A stretch of 52,820 bases of DNA from Cardiobacteriaceae bacterium (GCA_017484165.1 JAFUTP010000021.1:1-52820); one strand, 5' to 3'. Shown: positions 16,673-25,884, numbered from the stretch's first letter. Notes: generated by a model from the letters alone, not told the origin. Translations and numbers: made by a program.

Positions 16673-17371
16673 TTATTTCACTAAAAACTCATCTTTGACG
16701 ATATTTTTTAGTTCGTAGAATTTAATTAAAATTTTCTCCTCTTTGCAGATAAAAACTATGCCGTCGCTATTGATTCTAAAAGCTGTTGCGGTTTTTCCGC
16801 CGAGCAATTTATCTAATTCTTTTTCTGATAAAAGAATATCTTTTAGCGTTAAAACTTTATTTTGTTTTATTGAATACACAATAAATTTATTTTCTGCTTT
16901 TTTGATTCCCGTTAAAACATTTTTATCTTCGAATTCAATTTTTATTTGCAGAAAATTTTCGCTATGAGAAAAAACGCTCTGTTTATATTTAAGTGCATGT
17001 TTTGCTGATTTATATTTACCGATATTTTCTTTAATTTCTTGACGTTTTTGTTTATCGAACTTATCGAATTGCATGTTGAAGTTTTCGATTGTAAGGTCGA
17101 TTTGTAATTTGTTTTTTGCATCATCGCTGAGCAGTTTGTTTAATTCAGGATATTTTGTTTCAATGATACTGATATCTAAATTGCTGCATACCTCTTCATC
17201 ATTAAACATATACATTGTTGAGCAAAAACCTGATTGCTGTCCTGCTTGACTGGTTGCGCCGTTATCGAATTCTTGAAAGGCTTGTAGTATAAGTTCGAAT
17301 TCATTTTGTGCAGTTGAATATGAATTAAATAAAAATACCCCTGCAAGTAGAGATAAAACTTTTTTCTTCAT
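16673..17371 (-). CDS. Putative secreted protein, unknown function
   Basis: I do not recognise this 232-aa protein. An N-terminal signal peptide (MKKKVLSLLAGVFLFNSYSTAQ, likely cut after Ala) points to export to the periplasm. Two cysteines lie shortly after it (GFCSTMYMFNDEEVCSN) and could form a disulphide. The rest is Lys/Glu-rich with no known motif. AAGGAG precedes the ATG. It follows serA on the same strand, but a terminator stands between them, so it is probably transcribed alone or by read-through. AT-rich codon use suggests accessory status. Confidence 0.6.
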   Translation of the reverse strand: MKKKVLSLLAGVFLFNSYSTAQNEFELILQAFQEFDNGATSQAGQQSGFCSTMYMFNDEEVCSNLDISIIETKYPELNKLLSDDAKNKLQIDLTIENFNMQFDKFDKQKRQEIKENIGKYKSAKHALKYKQSVFSHSENFLQIKIEFEDKNVLTGIKKAENKFIVYSIKQNKVLTLKDILLSEKELDKLLGGKTATAFRINSDGIVFICKEEKILIKFYELKNIVKDEFLVK

Positions 17372-17388
17372 AAAAAACTCCTTACAAC

Positions 17389-17420
17389 AAAAGGCGGTAA
17401 AAGATACCGCCTTATTTTTG
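17389..17420 (-). terminator. Terminator after serA
   Basis: The stem AAGGCGGTA / TACCGCCTT has a T-rich flank on the minus strand. It lies between the serA stop and the secreted-protein start. Confidence 0.75.
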
Positions 17421-17429
17421 ACAGAAAAA

Positions 17430-18647
17430 TCAGCTTAGCAATCTTGTGCGAATTGTTCCTTCAACTTGACGAATTTTTTCCAGAGCGACTTGGGCATCGC
17501 TGACGGTTAAATCCATCAAAAGCATTCCAATTTCGCCTTTGGTAATCAGTGATTGCGCGCAAATGTTGATGTTATGTTCGGCAAATAGGCTGATAACTTT
17601 TGCCAAAACGCCAGGTTGATTGTGATGAATATGCAATAAGCGGTAAGTATCGGCTGGGGCTTGCGGCAGGGATATTTCAGGGAAATTTACTGCCGAAGTG
17701 GTTGTGCCAGCGGTTAAATATTTGCTTAATTTACCGGCGACTTCCGTGCCGATATTTGCTTGTGCTTCTTGGGTTGAACCGCCGATATGCGGAGTCAAAA
17801 TTACATTCGGCAGACCGCGCAGAGGGCAATCTAATGCTTCTTCATTATTTTTTGGTTCTACGGGGAATACATCGAGAGCCGCTCCGCCCAAATGCCGTGA
17901 TACCAATGCTTCATATAAATCTTCGATAACTACGCAATGACCGCGGGCAGCGTTGATAAACATTGCACCTTCTTTCATCAGTGCGAACTCGCGTTTAGTC
18001 ATCATATTTTTTGTAGATGGCAATTGCGGAACATGGAGGGTAACGATATCGGCTTCTTGCAAAAGTGTGTCGAGATTGCGGACAGGTTCAGCGTTTCCCA
18101 TTGGTAGTTTGCTTTCGACATCGTAATAAACCACCCGCATACCGAGCGATTCCGCAAGCACGGAAAGTTGTGAACCGATATTTCCATAACCGACGATACC
18201 CAGAGTTTTACCGCGTGCTTCATAGGAACCTTGTGCTTTTTTCGGCCATTTGCCTGTATGCACCATATGGCTTTTATCGGTCATACCGCGTAGTAGTGAG
18301 ATTGTTTCGGCGATAACCAATTCCGCAACCGAACGGGTATTGGAATATGGCGCATTGAATACGGGAATACCGAGTTTTTGCGCAGTTTGTAAATCAACTT
18401 GATTAGTTCCGATACAAAAACAACCGACGGCACGCAAATGCGGTGCGCTTTCGAGGATTTCTTTGGTAAGTTGGGTGCGCGAGCGGACACCGACGATATC
18501 TGCTTTGGCGAGGGCTGCTTTTAATTCTTCGCCTTCGAGTGCTGAATTGATTTGTTTGATTTGAGAAAAACCGTTATTTTTGAGCAAATCAACGGCATTT
18601 TGGTGAATACCTTCGAGTAATAAAACTCGAACATCTTGTGTAGCCAT
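17430..18647 (-). CDS. serA: D-3-phosphoglycerate dehydrogenase SerA
   Basis: First enzyme of serine biosynthesis, oxidising 3-phosphoglycerate with NAD. The 405-aa protein has the substrate domain with GVRSRTQLT, the NAD loop GIVGYGNIGSQL near residue 157, and the catalytic Arg (INAARGH), Glu and His (LTPHIGGST) residues. A C-terminal ACT domain from about residue 335 suggests feedback control by serine, as in the E. coli type. The start at 18647 (MATQDVRV) follows AAAGG; the longer frame to 18872 runs through a tRNA gene and is not real. Confidence 0.96.
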   Translation of the reverse strand: MATQDVRVLLLEGIHQNAVDLLKNNGFSQIKQINSALEGEELKAALAKADIVGVRSRTQLTKEILESAPHLRAVGCFCIGTNQVDLQTAQKLGIPVFNAPYSNTRSVAELVIAETISLLRGMTDKSHMVHTGKWPKKAQGSYEARGKTLGIVGYGNIGSQLSVLAESLGMRVVYYDVESKLPMGNAEPVRNLDTLLQEADIVTLHVPQLPSTKNMMTKREFALMKEGAMFINAARGHCVVIEDLYEALVSRHLGGAALDVFPVEPKNNEEALDCPLRGLPNVILTPHIGGSTQEAQANIGTEVAGKLSKYLTAGTTTSAVNFPEISLPQAPADTYRLLHIHHNQPGVLAKVISLFAEHNINICAQSLITKGEIGMLLMDLTVSDAQVALEKIRQVEGTIRTRLLS

Positions 18648-18774
18648 AATTTTTGAACCTTTAATTTGAAAATTTGAGTGCGGAAAATTTAACCGTTTGC
18701 GAGAGATATTTTGCAAGCTTTTTAGCTCAACGAATTGGAAATATTTATAACTTTTGGTTTGCTGGTTAGATGCG

Positions 18775-18807
18775 AAAAAAATAAAAAGCACGGTATTAAC
18801 CGTGCTT
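18775..18807 (-). terminator. Terminator after tRNA-Arg(CCG)
   Basis: AAGCACGG (18786-18793) pairs with CCGTGCTT (18800-18807) and is followed on the minus strand by TTTATTTTTT. Confidence 0.8.
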
Positions 18808-18822
18808 GAATAAAAAACCACT

Positions 18823-18899
18823 TGGCCTGCTCGAAGGGATTCGAACCCCCGACCTTTGCCTCCGGAGGGCAACGCTCTATCCAGCTGAGCTACGAGCAG
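18823..18899 (-). tRNA. tRNA-Arg (anticodon CCG)
   Basis: A 77-nt cloverleaf. Acceptor CTGCTCG pairs with CGAGCAG, the D arm is AGCTCAGCTGGATAGAGC, the anticodon loop is CTCCGGA, and the T loop is GGTTCGAATCC. CCA is encoded. It serves CGG codons. Confidence 0.97.
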
Positions 18900-18910
18900 A
18901 AAAGCGCAGC

Positions 18911-18920
18911 ATTCTACACA
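18911..18920 (-). promoter_or_regulatory. Candidate -10 of the tRNA-Arg(CCG) promoter
   Basis: On the minus strand TGTGTAGAAT (extended -10, hexamer at 18911-18916) is followed by a GC-rich discriminator GCTGCGC and then the tRNA. The -35 is weak. Confidence 0.4.
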
Positions 18921-18941
18921 AATTTTGTTGAGCCGAAGTTT

Positions 18942-19238
18942 TTAATCTTTCGGTAATTTGTAGGCGCGTTTTTCTGGATTTTCACGGTAAAAAATCCCGA
19001 TATGACCGATTTTGGCGACGAATTCGCAAGCTGTTTTAGCGGTAATTTCAGTGATGATTGCGGATTGAGTTTCGTCTGGCAGATTGCCGAGTTTGATTTT
19101 GATAAGTTCGTGAGCGGTGAGAGCGCGGTCGCTTTCTTTGATGATTGCTTCTGTTATGCCATTATTTCCAATCATTACGACGGGATTTAATTTGTGCGCG
19201 GATGCTTTCAAATAGCGGATTTGAGATTTAGTTAGCAT
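18942..19238 (-). CDS. yhbY: YhbY family CRM-domain RNA-binding protein
   Basis: Small protein of the CRM/YhbY fold that associates with pre-50S ribosomal particles. The 98-aa product has LTKSQIRYLKASAHKLNPVV at the N terminus and the conserved GxxG-type loop IGNNGITEA near residue 25. AGGAAAAACT precedes the ATG. It is divergent from rlmE across a shortened MITE copy, the same divergent yhbY/rlmE-ftsH arrangement known in many gammaproteobacteria. Confidence 0.93.
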   Translation of the reverse strand: MLTKSQIRYLKASAHKLNPVVMIGNNGITEAIIKESDRALTAHELIKIKLGNLPDETQSAIITEITAKTACEFVAKIGHIGIFYRENPEKRAYKLPKD

Positions 19239-19268
19239 AGTTTTTCCTAGTTATAGCTGGTTGGTATT

Positions 19269-19358
19269 GGGCGTGTCTGAAAAATCTCTATCGACAGTTC
19301 CTTCGCTGCGCTCAGGATGACGAGGGTAAAAAATAGAACTACCCTAAATTCAGCGCCC
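19269..19358 (+). mobile_element. MITE family A, copy 2 (internal deletion)
   Basis: It has both ends (GGGCGTGTC... and ...CAGCGCCC) but lacks ~25 internal bases. It is flanked on both sides by TATT (19265-19268 and 19359-19362), a perfect 4-bp duplication. It sits between yhbY and rlmE. Confidence 0.85.
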
Positions 19359-19398
19359 TATTTAGATACCGTAAATATTTAGTGAGATAAAAAATTTT

Positions 19399-20028
19399 AT
19401 GGCACGGAGTAAAAGTAGTAGTAGATGGCTTGCCGAACACGAAAAAGATATTTTTGTGCAAAAAGCGAGGGCTGACGGTTGGCGGTCGCGGGCGGTTTTT
19501 AAGTTGCAGGAAATTCAGGAGCGTGATCAGATTATTCGTCCGAATATGATGGTTGTGGATTTGGGAGCTGCACCTGGCGGTTGGTCGCAATATGTAAGTA
19601 GTTTGCTTGGCGGACGGGGAAAGATTATTGCGCTAGATATTTTGCCGATGGATGCTTTGCCTGATGTGGTTTTTATTCAAGGTGATTTTCGTGAGGAAGA
19701 AGTTCTCGCGCGGCTTCTCGCGGAATTAGACGGTAAAAAAGCGGATTTGATTATTTCGGATATGGCTCCAAATATGAGCGGCGTTAAATCAGTGGATCAG
19801 GCGAAAAGTATGTATTTGAACGAGCTTGCCTTTGATTTAGCGGAAAAATCATTAGCTGACGGTGGCAATTTTTTAGTAAAAGTTTTTCACGGTAGTGGTT
19901 TTGATGATTTTTTCCGTAATTTGAAATCTGCATTTTTAAGTGTTGCTAGCCGTAAGCCGCAAGCATCTCGCGACCGTAGTCAAGAGGTTTATTTACTCGC
20001 AAAAGGCTTTCGGGGCAGGAAATTTTGA
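19399..20028 (+). CDS. rlmE: 23S rRNA (uridine-2'-O) methyltransferase RlmE
   Basis: SAM-dependent methyltransferase (FtsJ/RrmJ) that modifies U2552 of 23S rRNA in the 50S subunit. The 209-aa protein has the SAM loop VVDLGAAPGGWSQY near residue 53 and the catalytic K-D-K-E tetrad: Lys near 33 (FKLQEI), Asp in SDMAPNMSG near 120, Lys in FLVKVFHG near 160, and the Glu in SQEVYLLAKGF near 195. It lies 61 bases upstream of ftsH, as in E. coli. Confidence 0.96.
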   Translation: MARSKSSSRWLAEHEKDIFVQKARADGWRSRAVFKLQEIQERDQIIRPNMMVVDLGAAPGGWSQYVSSLLGGRGKIIALDILPMDALPDVVFIQGDFREEEVLARLLAELDGKKADLIISDMAPNMSGVKSVDQAKSMYLNELAFDLAEKSLADGGNFLVKVFHGSGFDDFFRNLKSAFLSVASRKPQASRDRSQEVYLLAKGFRGRKF

Positions 20029-20089
20029 ATTTATTTTTGGATATACCTTTTTATTTATTTAGAACCACAAATTTTTCGAGGAATTAGTT

Positions 20090-22069
20090 TTGAACGACCT
20101 ACGCAAATCAATGCTTATTTGGGGCGGAATACTTTTGTTATTTCTCTTTTTGGCGGACGGCTTCGGTGATGTCGCGGGAAGTAAAGATAAACGCAATACC
20201 GTGCCGTATTCGCAATTTCTAGGTGCGGTGCGTAAAGGCGAAGTCCGTCAAGCAGAATTAGATATGCAGGCGATGACTATTCGCTTTGTTGATAGCCAAA
20301 ATCGCACATTTGTTACCAATAGTCCTGAAATCAACACTTCCGCTTTAATCGGTGAATTGATGGAGAACGAGGTTGCTTTTGAGAGTAAGGAAATTAAGCA
20401 AGAAACTTTGTTTTCACGGATTTTGGTGAGCTTGTTGCCTGTTTTGATTTTGGTCGGTTTATTTATTTTTGTGTCGCGGCAGATGGGAGCAGGCGGCGGT
20501 CGCGGTGGTCCGTTTTCTTTTGGTAAGAGCAAAGCACGCTTAATTCCCGAAGACAAAATCAAAGTTTCATTTGCCGATGTTGCAGGTGCGGAAGAAGCCA
20601 AAGAAGATGTGATGGAGATGGTCGAATTCCTGCGTGATCCGACTAAATTTAGCCGTTTGGGTGGAAAAATTCCTCGCGGATTGTTGATGGTAGGTCCGCC
20701 TGGAACGGGTAAAACTCTTCTCGCACGGGCAATTGCAGGTGAGGCAAAAGTGCCGTTTTTTACGATTTCTGGTTCGGATTTTGTTGAAATGTTCGTCGGC
20801 GTTGGTGCTAGCCGTGTCCGCGATATGTTTGAAGATGCCAAGCAGCACGCGCCGTGTATTGTGTTTATTGATGAGATTGATGCCGTCGGTCGCCAGCGCG
20901 GTGCGGGATTGGGCGGTGGACATGATGAACGCGAACAAACCTTAAATCAGCTGTTAGTGGAAATGGACGGTTTTGAAGACAATCAAGGCGTAATCGTGAT
21001 TGCGGCGACTAACCGTCCCGATGTGCTTGACCCTGCCTTGTTGCGTCCTGGTAGATTTGACCGTCAAGTGGTAGTTGGTCTGCCTGATTTGAAAGGGCGG
21101 GAGCATATTTTGCAAGTGCATATCAAAAACAAACCGATGGATGAGGCGGTAAATATCCGTGATATTGCCCGTGGAACGCCAGGATTTTCTGGTGCAGAAC
21201 TTGAAAATTTAGTCAATGAAGCGGCACTTTTTGCCGCTCGCCGCGACCGTAAAACCATTACCAGACAGGATTTGGAAGATGCCAAAGACAAAATAATGAT
21301 GGGCGCAGAGCGTAAATCGATGGTTATGGATGACCGTGAAAAAGAAATGACTGCCTATCATGAAGCGGGGCACTGCATCGTCGGACGGCTCGTTCCCTCG
21401 CATGACCCTGTTTATAAAGTAACGATTATTCCCCGCGGTCGGGCTCTTGGTGTAACTATGTTTTTGCCAGAACAAGACCGTTATTCACTTTCAAAAGAGC
21501 ATCTGGAAAGCAATATTTCCTCGCTTTACGGCGGACGGATTGCCGAGGAAATGATTTACGGTAAGGACGGTGTTTCGACTGGTGCTTCTAACGATATCGA
21601 ACGCGCAACCGCAATCGCACGCAAAATGGTTACCCAATGGGGCTTGTCGGAAAAATTAGGACCGCTGCTTTATGCCGAAGAAGAAGGCGAAGTTTTCCTC
21701 GGTCGTTCGGTTACACGGCATATCAATGTTTCGGGCGAAACCGCAAAGTTGATTGATATGGAAATTCGCGAACTCATCGACCGTAACTATCAAAGGGCGG
21801 AAAAAATCTTGCAGGACAACATCGATATCTTGCACGCGATGAAAGATGCGCTAGTGAAATACGAAACCATCGATGAAGAGCAAATCGACGATTTAATGGC
21901 TCGCCGTCCCGTGCGCGAACCAGCTGGTTGGAGTGATGACGGAAATAGTAAAACTCGCAGAAATAATTCTGGCGACGCTGAAAACAAAGCTAAATCAGAG
22001 GAAAGTAAAGCGGAGAAAACGGAAGATAAACCAGTTGATGCTGCGGATGGAAATACCGCGCAAGCTTGA
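20090..22069 (+). CDS. ftsH: ATP-dependent zinc metalloprotease FtsH
   Basis: Membrane-anchored AAA+ protease for quality control of membrane proteins and regulators such as LpxC. It is 659 aa. Two spans lie near residues 7-23 and 107-128 around a periplasmic domain. Walker A GPPGTGKT is near 205, Walker B near 264 (IVFIDEID), the SRH with its arginine fingers near 310, and the zinc site HEAGH near 425. It starts with TTG, supported by GAGGAA about 8 bases upstream. The C-terminal ~50 residues are charged and disordered-looking. Its substrate LpxC is encoded 8 kb upstream. Confidence 0.97.
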   Translation: MNDLRKSMLIWGGILLLFLFLADGFGDVAGSKDKRNTVPYSQFLGAVRKGEVRQAELDMQAMTIRFVDSQNRTFVTNSPEINTSALIGELMENEVAFESKEIKQETLFSRILVSLLPVLILVGLFIFVSRQMGAGGGRGGPFSFGKSKARLIPEDKIKVSFADVAGAEEAKEDVMEMVEFLRDPTKFSRLGGKIPRGLLMVGPPGTGKTLLARAIAGEAKVPFFTISGSDFVEMFVGVGASRVRDMFEDAKQHAPCIVFIDEIDAVGRQRGAGLGGGHDEREQTLNQLLVEMDGFEDNQGVIVIAATNRPDVLDPALLRPGRFDRQVVVGLPDLKGREHILQVHIKNKPMDEAVNIRDIARGTPGFSGAELENLVNEAALFAARRDRKTITRQDLEDAKDKIMMGAERKSMVMDDREKEMTAYHEAGHCIVGRLVPSHDPVYKVTIIPRGRALGVTMFLPEQDRYSLSKEHLESNISSLYGGRIAEEMIYGKDGVSTGASNDIERATAIARKMVTQWGLSEKLGPLLYAEEEGEVFLGRSVTRHINVSGETAKLIDMEIRELIDRNYQRAEKILQDNIDILHAMKDALVKYETIDEEQIDDLMARRPVREPAGWSDDGNSKTRRNNSGDAENKAKSEESKAEKTEDKPVDAADGNTAQA

Positions 22070-22089
22070 TTTCTTTTTAATGTGCAAGA

Positions 22090-22118
22090 AAAATCCGCTG
22101 TTTGGGCGGATTTTTTTT
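22090..22118 (+). terminator. Terminator after ftsH
   Basis: AAATCCGC and GCGGATTT form the stem, with eight T residues after it. A MITE copy follows immediately. Confidence 0.85.
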
Positions 22119-22122
22119 ATTT

Positions 22123-22245
22123 GGGCGCATCTAAATTAGGATTGGTTTTATTTGTTTTACTCTCGTCATCCTGAATGCAGCGAAGGATCTGCTGATAGAG
22201 ATTTTTCGCCTACGACTCAAAATGACGAAATTTTTAGATACGCCC
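22123..22245 (-). mobile_element. MITE family A, copy 3 (reverse orientation)
   Basis: Near full-length, beginning GGGCGCATCTAAATT and ending TTTTTAGATACGCCC. The flanking ATTT (22119-22122 and 22246-22249) is a perfect 4-bp duplication. It separates the ftsH terminator from cmoA and abuts the cmoA translation start region. Confidence 0.88.
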
Positions 22246-22266
22246 ATTTATAACTTTGGAATAGCA

Positions 22267-22983
22267 GTGAAAAAAGACGAAATTTTTGACTATCCACAGG
22301 AAGTGCTGGATTTTTCCTTTGATGAGCGAACGGCAGCTGTTTTCCCCGATATGGTGCATCGTTCGATACCTGGCTATGCCGCGGTCTTACAAATGACGGC
22401 AGCGATTGCGGATTATTTTCTGCGTCGCGCTAATGCAGAAAAGCCGCTGATTTACGATTTGGGCTGTTCTTTGGGGGCTGTGAGTTTGGCTTTGAAACGG
22501 GTGATACCTGAAAATTGCCAGATTATTGCGGTGGATAATTCCTCTGCGATGACTTCGCGTTTGTCGGAATATGTGGCTGGTGCGGGAATTCAAAATATTC
22601 AAGTTCAAACCGAAAATATTTTGACGATGGAACTTGACAACTGCGATGTGGTAATTATGAATTTCCTAATGCAATTTTTAGAGCCGAAAGAACGCATAAG
22701 AGTGTTAAAAAATATCTATAAGAGTATAAAAAATAACGGTATTTTGCTCTTGGCGGAAAAAACTAGTTATGAAGATGATATTTCACGGCTTTTTCATGAG
22801 AATTTCAAACGGCATCAGGGATATTCCGATTTGGCAATAGCGCAGAAACGGGAATCTTTGGAACAAGTTATGCTTACCGATAACCGAGAGGTTATAGAAA
22901 AACGCTTAAAAGAAGTCGGTTTTAAGCAAGTTATTCCTTATTTTCAAGCATTTTCTTTCCGTGCTTGGGTGGCAGTGAAATGA
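22267..22983 (+). CDS. cmoA: Carboxy-S-adenosyl-L-methionine synthase CmoA
   Basis: Makes Cx-SAM from SAM and prephenate for the cmo5U34 modification of tRNA. The family features are FDERTAAVFPDMVHRSIPGY near residue 20, the SAM loop YDLGCSLGAVSL near 60, and the FLMQFLEP and QKRESLEQVMLTD segments. I choose the GTG at 22267 (VKKDEIFDYP), which aligns with the usual N terminus and has GGA about 8 bases before it. The ATG at 22222 lies inside a MITE and would add 15 residues encoded mainly by the repeat. The gene overlaps cmoB by 4 bases (ATGA). Confidence 0.93.
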   Translation: MKKDEIFDYPQEVLDFSFDERTAAVFPDMVHRSIPGYAAVLQMTAAIADYFLRRANAEKPLIYDLGCSLGAVSLALKRVIPENCQIIAVDNSSAMTSRLSEYVAGAGIQNIQVQTENILTMELDNCDVVIMNFLMQFLEPKERIRVLKNIYKSIKNNGILLLAEKTSYEDDISRLFHENFKRHQGYSDLAIAQKRESLEQVMLTDNREVIEKRLKEVGFKQVIPYFQAFSFRAWVAVK

Positions 22984-23972
22984 CTGAATTAAAAGCCGTA
23001 TTAGCGGCAGAAGTTGATAGATTTTACCGCTATTTTCCGAGATTAAATAAACAAATAGAGATGAGTATTTTTATTCAAAGAATGGAAGAAATTTTTGCTA
23101 ACAGGCACGGTAAAACGGATGAATGGTGGAAAAAAATAAGCGAGTTGGTAAGTATTGATAAAGCAGACTTAAATATAACTTACGGCGATGAAATAAAGTT
23201 AGAAAATGCAGAAAATCAAGCTACAAAAATCGATAAAAAAAATATTTTAGAACTTGCACAATTGCTAATACCATGGCGAAAAGGTCGTTTTAATTTATGC
23301 GGAATTGATGTGAATTCGGAATGGCGCTCGGAGCTTAAAATGCAAAGGCTGCTTTCGATGAACATTGATTTTTCAGGGAAAAAAGTCGTAGATGTCGGCA
23401 CGGGGAACGGTTATTTTTTATACCGATTTTTAGGCAAAATGGCAGAAGTTGCAGTTGGTATTGAACCGAGTTGGCATTACTTTATGCAATATCTTTTTTT
23501 ACAAAAGCTAATTCAAGATGAAAGGGCGGTTTTTTTACCTCTTACCCTTGATAATATTCCCGAATTCAAGGAAAACGCCGATATAGTTTTGGCAATGGGA
23601 GTTTTATATCACCGTCGCGATCCGATTTTTTTTATTTCGCAATTAAAAGAAGTTCTGAATAAAGGCGGAATATTGGTTTTGGAAACATTAGTTATCGACG
23701 GCGATGAAAATTGTGTTTATACCCCGAAAGATAGATATTGCGGTATGACAAATGTCTGGTTTGTGCCGAGTGTGCAAGCGGTTTGCCGATGGCTCAAACG
23801 CTTGAAATTGCAAGTTTTGGAAGTTTCCGAACCAGTGCTGACCACAAGTGAAGAACAAAGAAGAACCGAATTTTCTCCGAGTTATTCATTGCAGGAATTT
23901 CTGGAAAATTTTCCCCAAGAAGAAGATAAATATCCACCGAAGAGGGCAATTATTCTTGCAAGAAAGATGTAA
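22980..23972 (+). CDS. cmoB: tRNA U34 carboxymethyltransferase CmoB
   Basis: Transfers the carboxymethyl group of Cx-SAM to 5-hydroxyuridine at tRNA position 34. The 330-aa protein has the long N-terminal region with WRKGRFNLCGIDVNSEWRS, the SAM loop VVDVGTGNGYF near residue 137, GIEPSWHYFMQY, and the MGVLYHRRDP motif near 210. The start at 22980 overlaps the cmoA stop in an ATGA junction, so the two are translationally coupled. Confidence 0.95.
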   Translation: MTELKAVLAAEVDRFYRYFPRLNKQIEMSIFIQRMEEIFANRHGKTDEWWKKISELVSIDKADLNITYGDEIKLENAENQATKIDKKNILELAQLLIPWRKGRFNLCGIDVNSEWRSELKMQRLLSMNIDFSGKKVVDVGTGNGYFLYRFLGKMAEVAVGIEPSWHYFMQYLFLQKLIQDERAVFLPLTLDNIPEFKENADIVLAMGVLYHRRDPIFFISQLKEVLNKGGILVLETLVIDGDENCVYTPKDRYCGMTNVWFVPSVQAVCRWLKRLKLQVLEVSEPVLTTSEEQRRTEFSPSYSLQEFLENFPQEEDKYPPKRAIILARKM

Positions 23973-23995
23973 TTAGCAGATTTTGAAAAAGCAGT

Positions 23996-24094
23996 AGTTC
24001 TATTTTTTTACCTCCTCATCTTGAGTTTAGCGAAGGAGCTGCTGATAGAGATTTTTCGCCTACGGCTCAAAATGATGAATTTTTAGATATGCCC
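23996..24094 (-). mobile_element. MITE family A, copy 4 (one end missing)
   Basis: It shows the reverse-oriented core (GATAGAGATTTTTCGCCTAC) and the right end AATTTTTAGATATGCCC. The left terminal repeat is lost. It follows cmoB. Confidence 0.75.
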
Positions 24095-24164
24095 TTTAAG
24101 TAATTTTATAAATAGGCTTCTAACTAATAATTAGCAGCATATTTTATTTATTAAGAGGAATAAT

Positions 24165-24725
24165 ATGAAAGAAATTTACCTACTTACTCACCATCGTAAA
24201 TATGAGGATGGTAGCGGAGCAGACAGAAAATTGTTAGGCACATATTCCAGTTTAGAAGAAATTGAAAAAGTGTTACCACACTACCGCAAACAACCTGGAT
24301 TTTGTGATTATCCCGATGATTTTGTAATTGAAAAATATGAACTTGACGAACAAACTGATTGGAATGAAGGCTTTATTCTAGGTAAAAATATTCCCTCTTG
24401 GGCATCCGAAAAAACAGCAAAATCAAATGAAACAGCAGAGGAATTCGCCGTTCGTCTTTACAAGGAACACTACGGTAAAGAACCGATAAGATTAACTTAT
24501 AGCGAATTTGCAGCACTTTTAGAATACGGTAAAAAGAAAAAAACTTATGTTTTGTGGCATTCATATCAAAATAATAAGGGAGAAGAACTTACAAAATGCC
24601 TTGGTGTTTATAGTAATTTAGAATTAGCAGAGAAAGCAAAAGCACATTATGCAACTTTACCTGGCTTTTGTGCTATTCCAGAAGGGTTATATATCGACGA
24701 GTTTTTAATCAATAGAAATAAATAA
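24165..24725 (+). CDS. DUF7336-like protein, two repeats (paralog 1)
   Basis: The 186-aa protein consists of two copies of a ~65-residue domain (about 3-70 and 126-184). Each copy has the pattern: YLL/VLWH start, ligand-poor loop, LGTYSSLEE or LGVYSNLEL, then PGFCDYPDDFVIEKYEL or PGFCAIPEGLYIDEF. This fits the family I remember as DUF7336; the match is from memory. Between the domains lies SNETAEEFAVRLYKEHYG, a segment type seen at the ends of polymorphic toxins. No signal or membrane span is present. AGAGGAA precedes the ATG. It is the first of four paralogs, with paralog 2 starting 21 bases after its stop. An immunity-like role is a guess. Confidence 0.65.
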   Translation: MKEIYLLTHHRKYEDGSGADRKLLGTYSSLEEIEKVLPHYRKQPGFCDYPDDFVIEKYELDEQTDWNEGFILGKNIPSWASEKTAKSNETAEEFAVRLYKEHYGKEPIRLTYSEFAALLEYGKKKKTYVLWHSYQNNKGEELTKCLGVYSNLELAEKAKAHYATLPGFCAIPEGLYIDEFLINRNK

Positions 24726-24746
24726 TCTATGTTGGATATAAAAATT

Positions 24747-25388
24747 ATGTTATACGAAATTTATTTTTTATCTCACCCAGATCAAAATAAATATAACAGT
24801 GCAGAAAAAAATACCAAAATCATAGGAATTTATTCCTCAATAGAGGAAATTGATAAAGCAATAGATCAATTTCATAAGCAAGGAAATTTTTTAGATAATC
24901 CTAATGATTTTATTATCGAAAAATACGAATTAGATAAAAGCTATTGGCAAACTGGTTTTATTTTAGACAAAAATATTCCAGTTTGGGCAGATAAAAAGGT
25001 TGTTTATACAGGTGAAACCAGTTATGAATTTGCTTATAGATTATGTTCAGAATACGGTTATGACAAGGAATTTATAACTTGGCAATATAGCGAATACGCA
25101 AGTTTAGTTGAATACGCTAAAACAATCCCTTATGTTTATATTTTATGGCATTATTATGAAACAGAAAATTATGATGATGTAATAAAACTTTTAGGTATTT
25201 TTAGCTCTTATGAATTAGCAAAAGAAGCAGAAGAGAGGTGTAAAAAATTACCAGGATTTAAGTCTCTTCCTTATTATTTTGATATCGATGCTTATCAAAT
25301 AAATCAAATGCAATGGACGGAAGGCTTTGGTTTGGAATTTTCTGATGAAGAGCAAGAAAATAATAAGATAACAGATGAAGAAAAATAA
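24747..25388 (+). CDS. DUF7336-like protein, two repeats (paralog 2)
   Basis: The 213-aa protein has the same plan as paralog 1: domain 1 at about 1-70 (IIGIYSSIEEIDKA, NPNDFIIEKYELDK), the TGETSYEFAYRLCSEYG linker, and domain 2 at about 130-200 (LLGIFSSYELAKEA, LPYYFDIDAYQIN) followed by an acidic tail. The start is uncertain: 24747 (MLYEIYFLSH) aligns with the paralogs, while an ATG at 24729 adds six residues; neither has a strong ribosome site. It forms a likely operon with paralog 1 and converges on paralogs 3 and 4. Confidence 0.62.
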   Translation: MLYEIYFLSHPDQNKYNSAEKNTKIIGIYSSIEEIDKAIDQFHKQGNFLDNPNDFIIEKYELDKSYWQTGFILDKNIPVWADKKVVYTGETSYEFAYRLCSEYGYDKEFITWQYSEYASLVEYAKTIPYVYILWHYYETENYDDVIKLLGIFSSYELAKEAEERCKKLPGFKSLPYYFDIDAYQINQMQWTEGFGLEFSDEEQENNKITDEEK

Positions 25389-25407
25389 CAAAACAGTGCT
25401 ATTTTAA

Positions 25408-25884
25408 TTATTTATAAATATTATCTTCATTAAGAATAAATTTTTCAATGCTGAAATTTTCTTTAATTAGTCCTTCAAAGTAATCTTTATTTGTAAATCT
25501 TGCAAGTGCTTTTTCTGCTTTATCTCTGGAAGTATAAACTCCCAAAATATGCATATCATTTTCTACTCCATAGACTAAAATATACACCTGTCGTCCTTTT
25601 TTTATACTACTCTTGCCGATTGGTTTATCATCTTTTGCCCAATATGGAATATCGTTTTCTAGTATAAAACCATCTCCTTGATAATCTGAATTTATTTTCT
25701 TTTCGTTATACTAGTCAATTTCAAAATTATCGGGAAAATCACGAAAACAAGGTAATTTTTTATGCCCCTCTAATGCTATTTTTGCTTTACTCTTTGTGCT
25801 AAAAAATCCTACTATTTTGTAATCATAATCTAACTAATCGGTAGAAATTGGACGGTAATGACTTAAACAATAGATTTTTTGCAT
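25408..25884 (-). pseudogene. DUF7336-like paralog 3, interrupted by two in-frame UAG codons
   Basis: Reading from the ATG at 25884 gives 158 codons to a TAA at 25408 in one unbroken frame except for two TAG codons, at codon 17 (25834-25836) and codon 58 (25711-25713). Both domains are recognisable: MQKIYCLSHY, FRDFPDNFEID-stop-YNEKK, ENDIPYWAKDD, and then LGVYTSRDKAEKAL. The second TAG replaces a residue that is Lys in both paralogs 1 and 2. There is no frameshift, and a good CGGAGA ribosome site remains. The start overlaps the end of paralog 4 by 22 bases. Most likely a young pseudogene; amber read-through is possible but unproven, since TAG ends der and ddl here. Confidence 0.7.

Noticed and set aside
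18648-18872. N-terminal extension of serA
   Set aside because: It reads through a tRNA-Arg gene and terminator; the start at 18647 has a ribosome site and matches the family.
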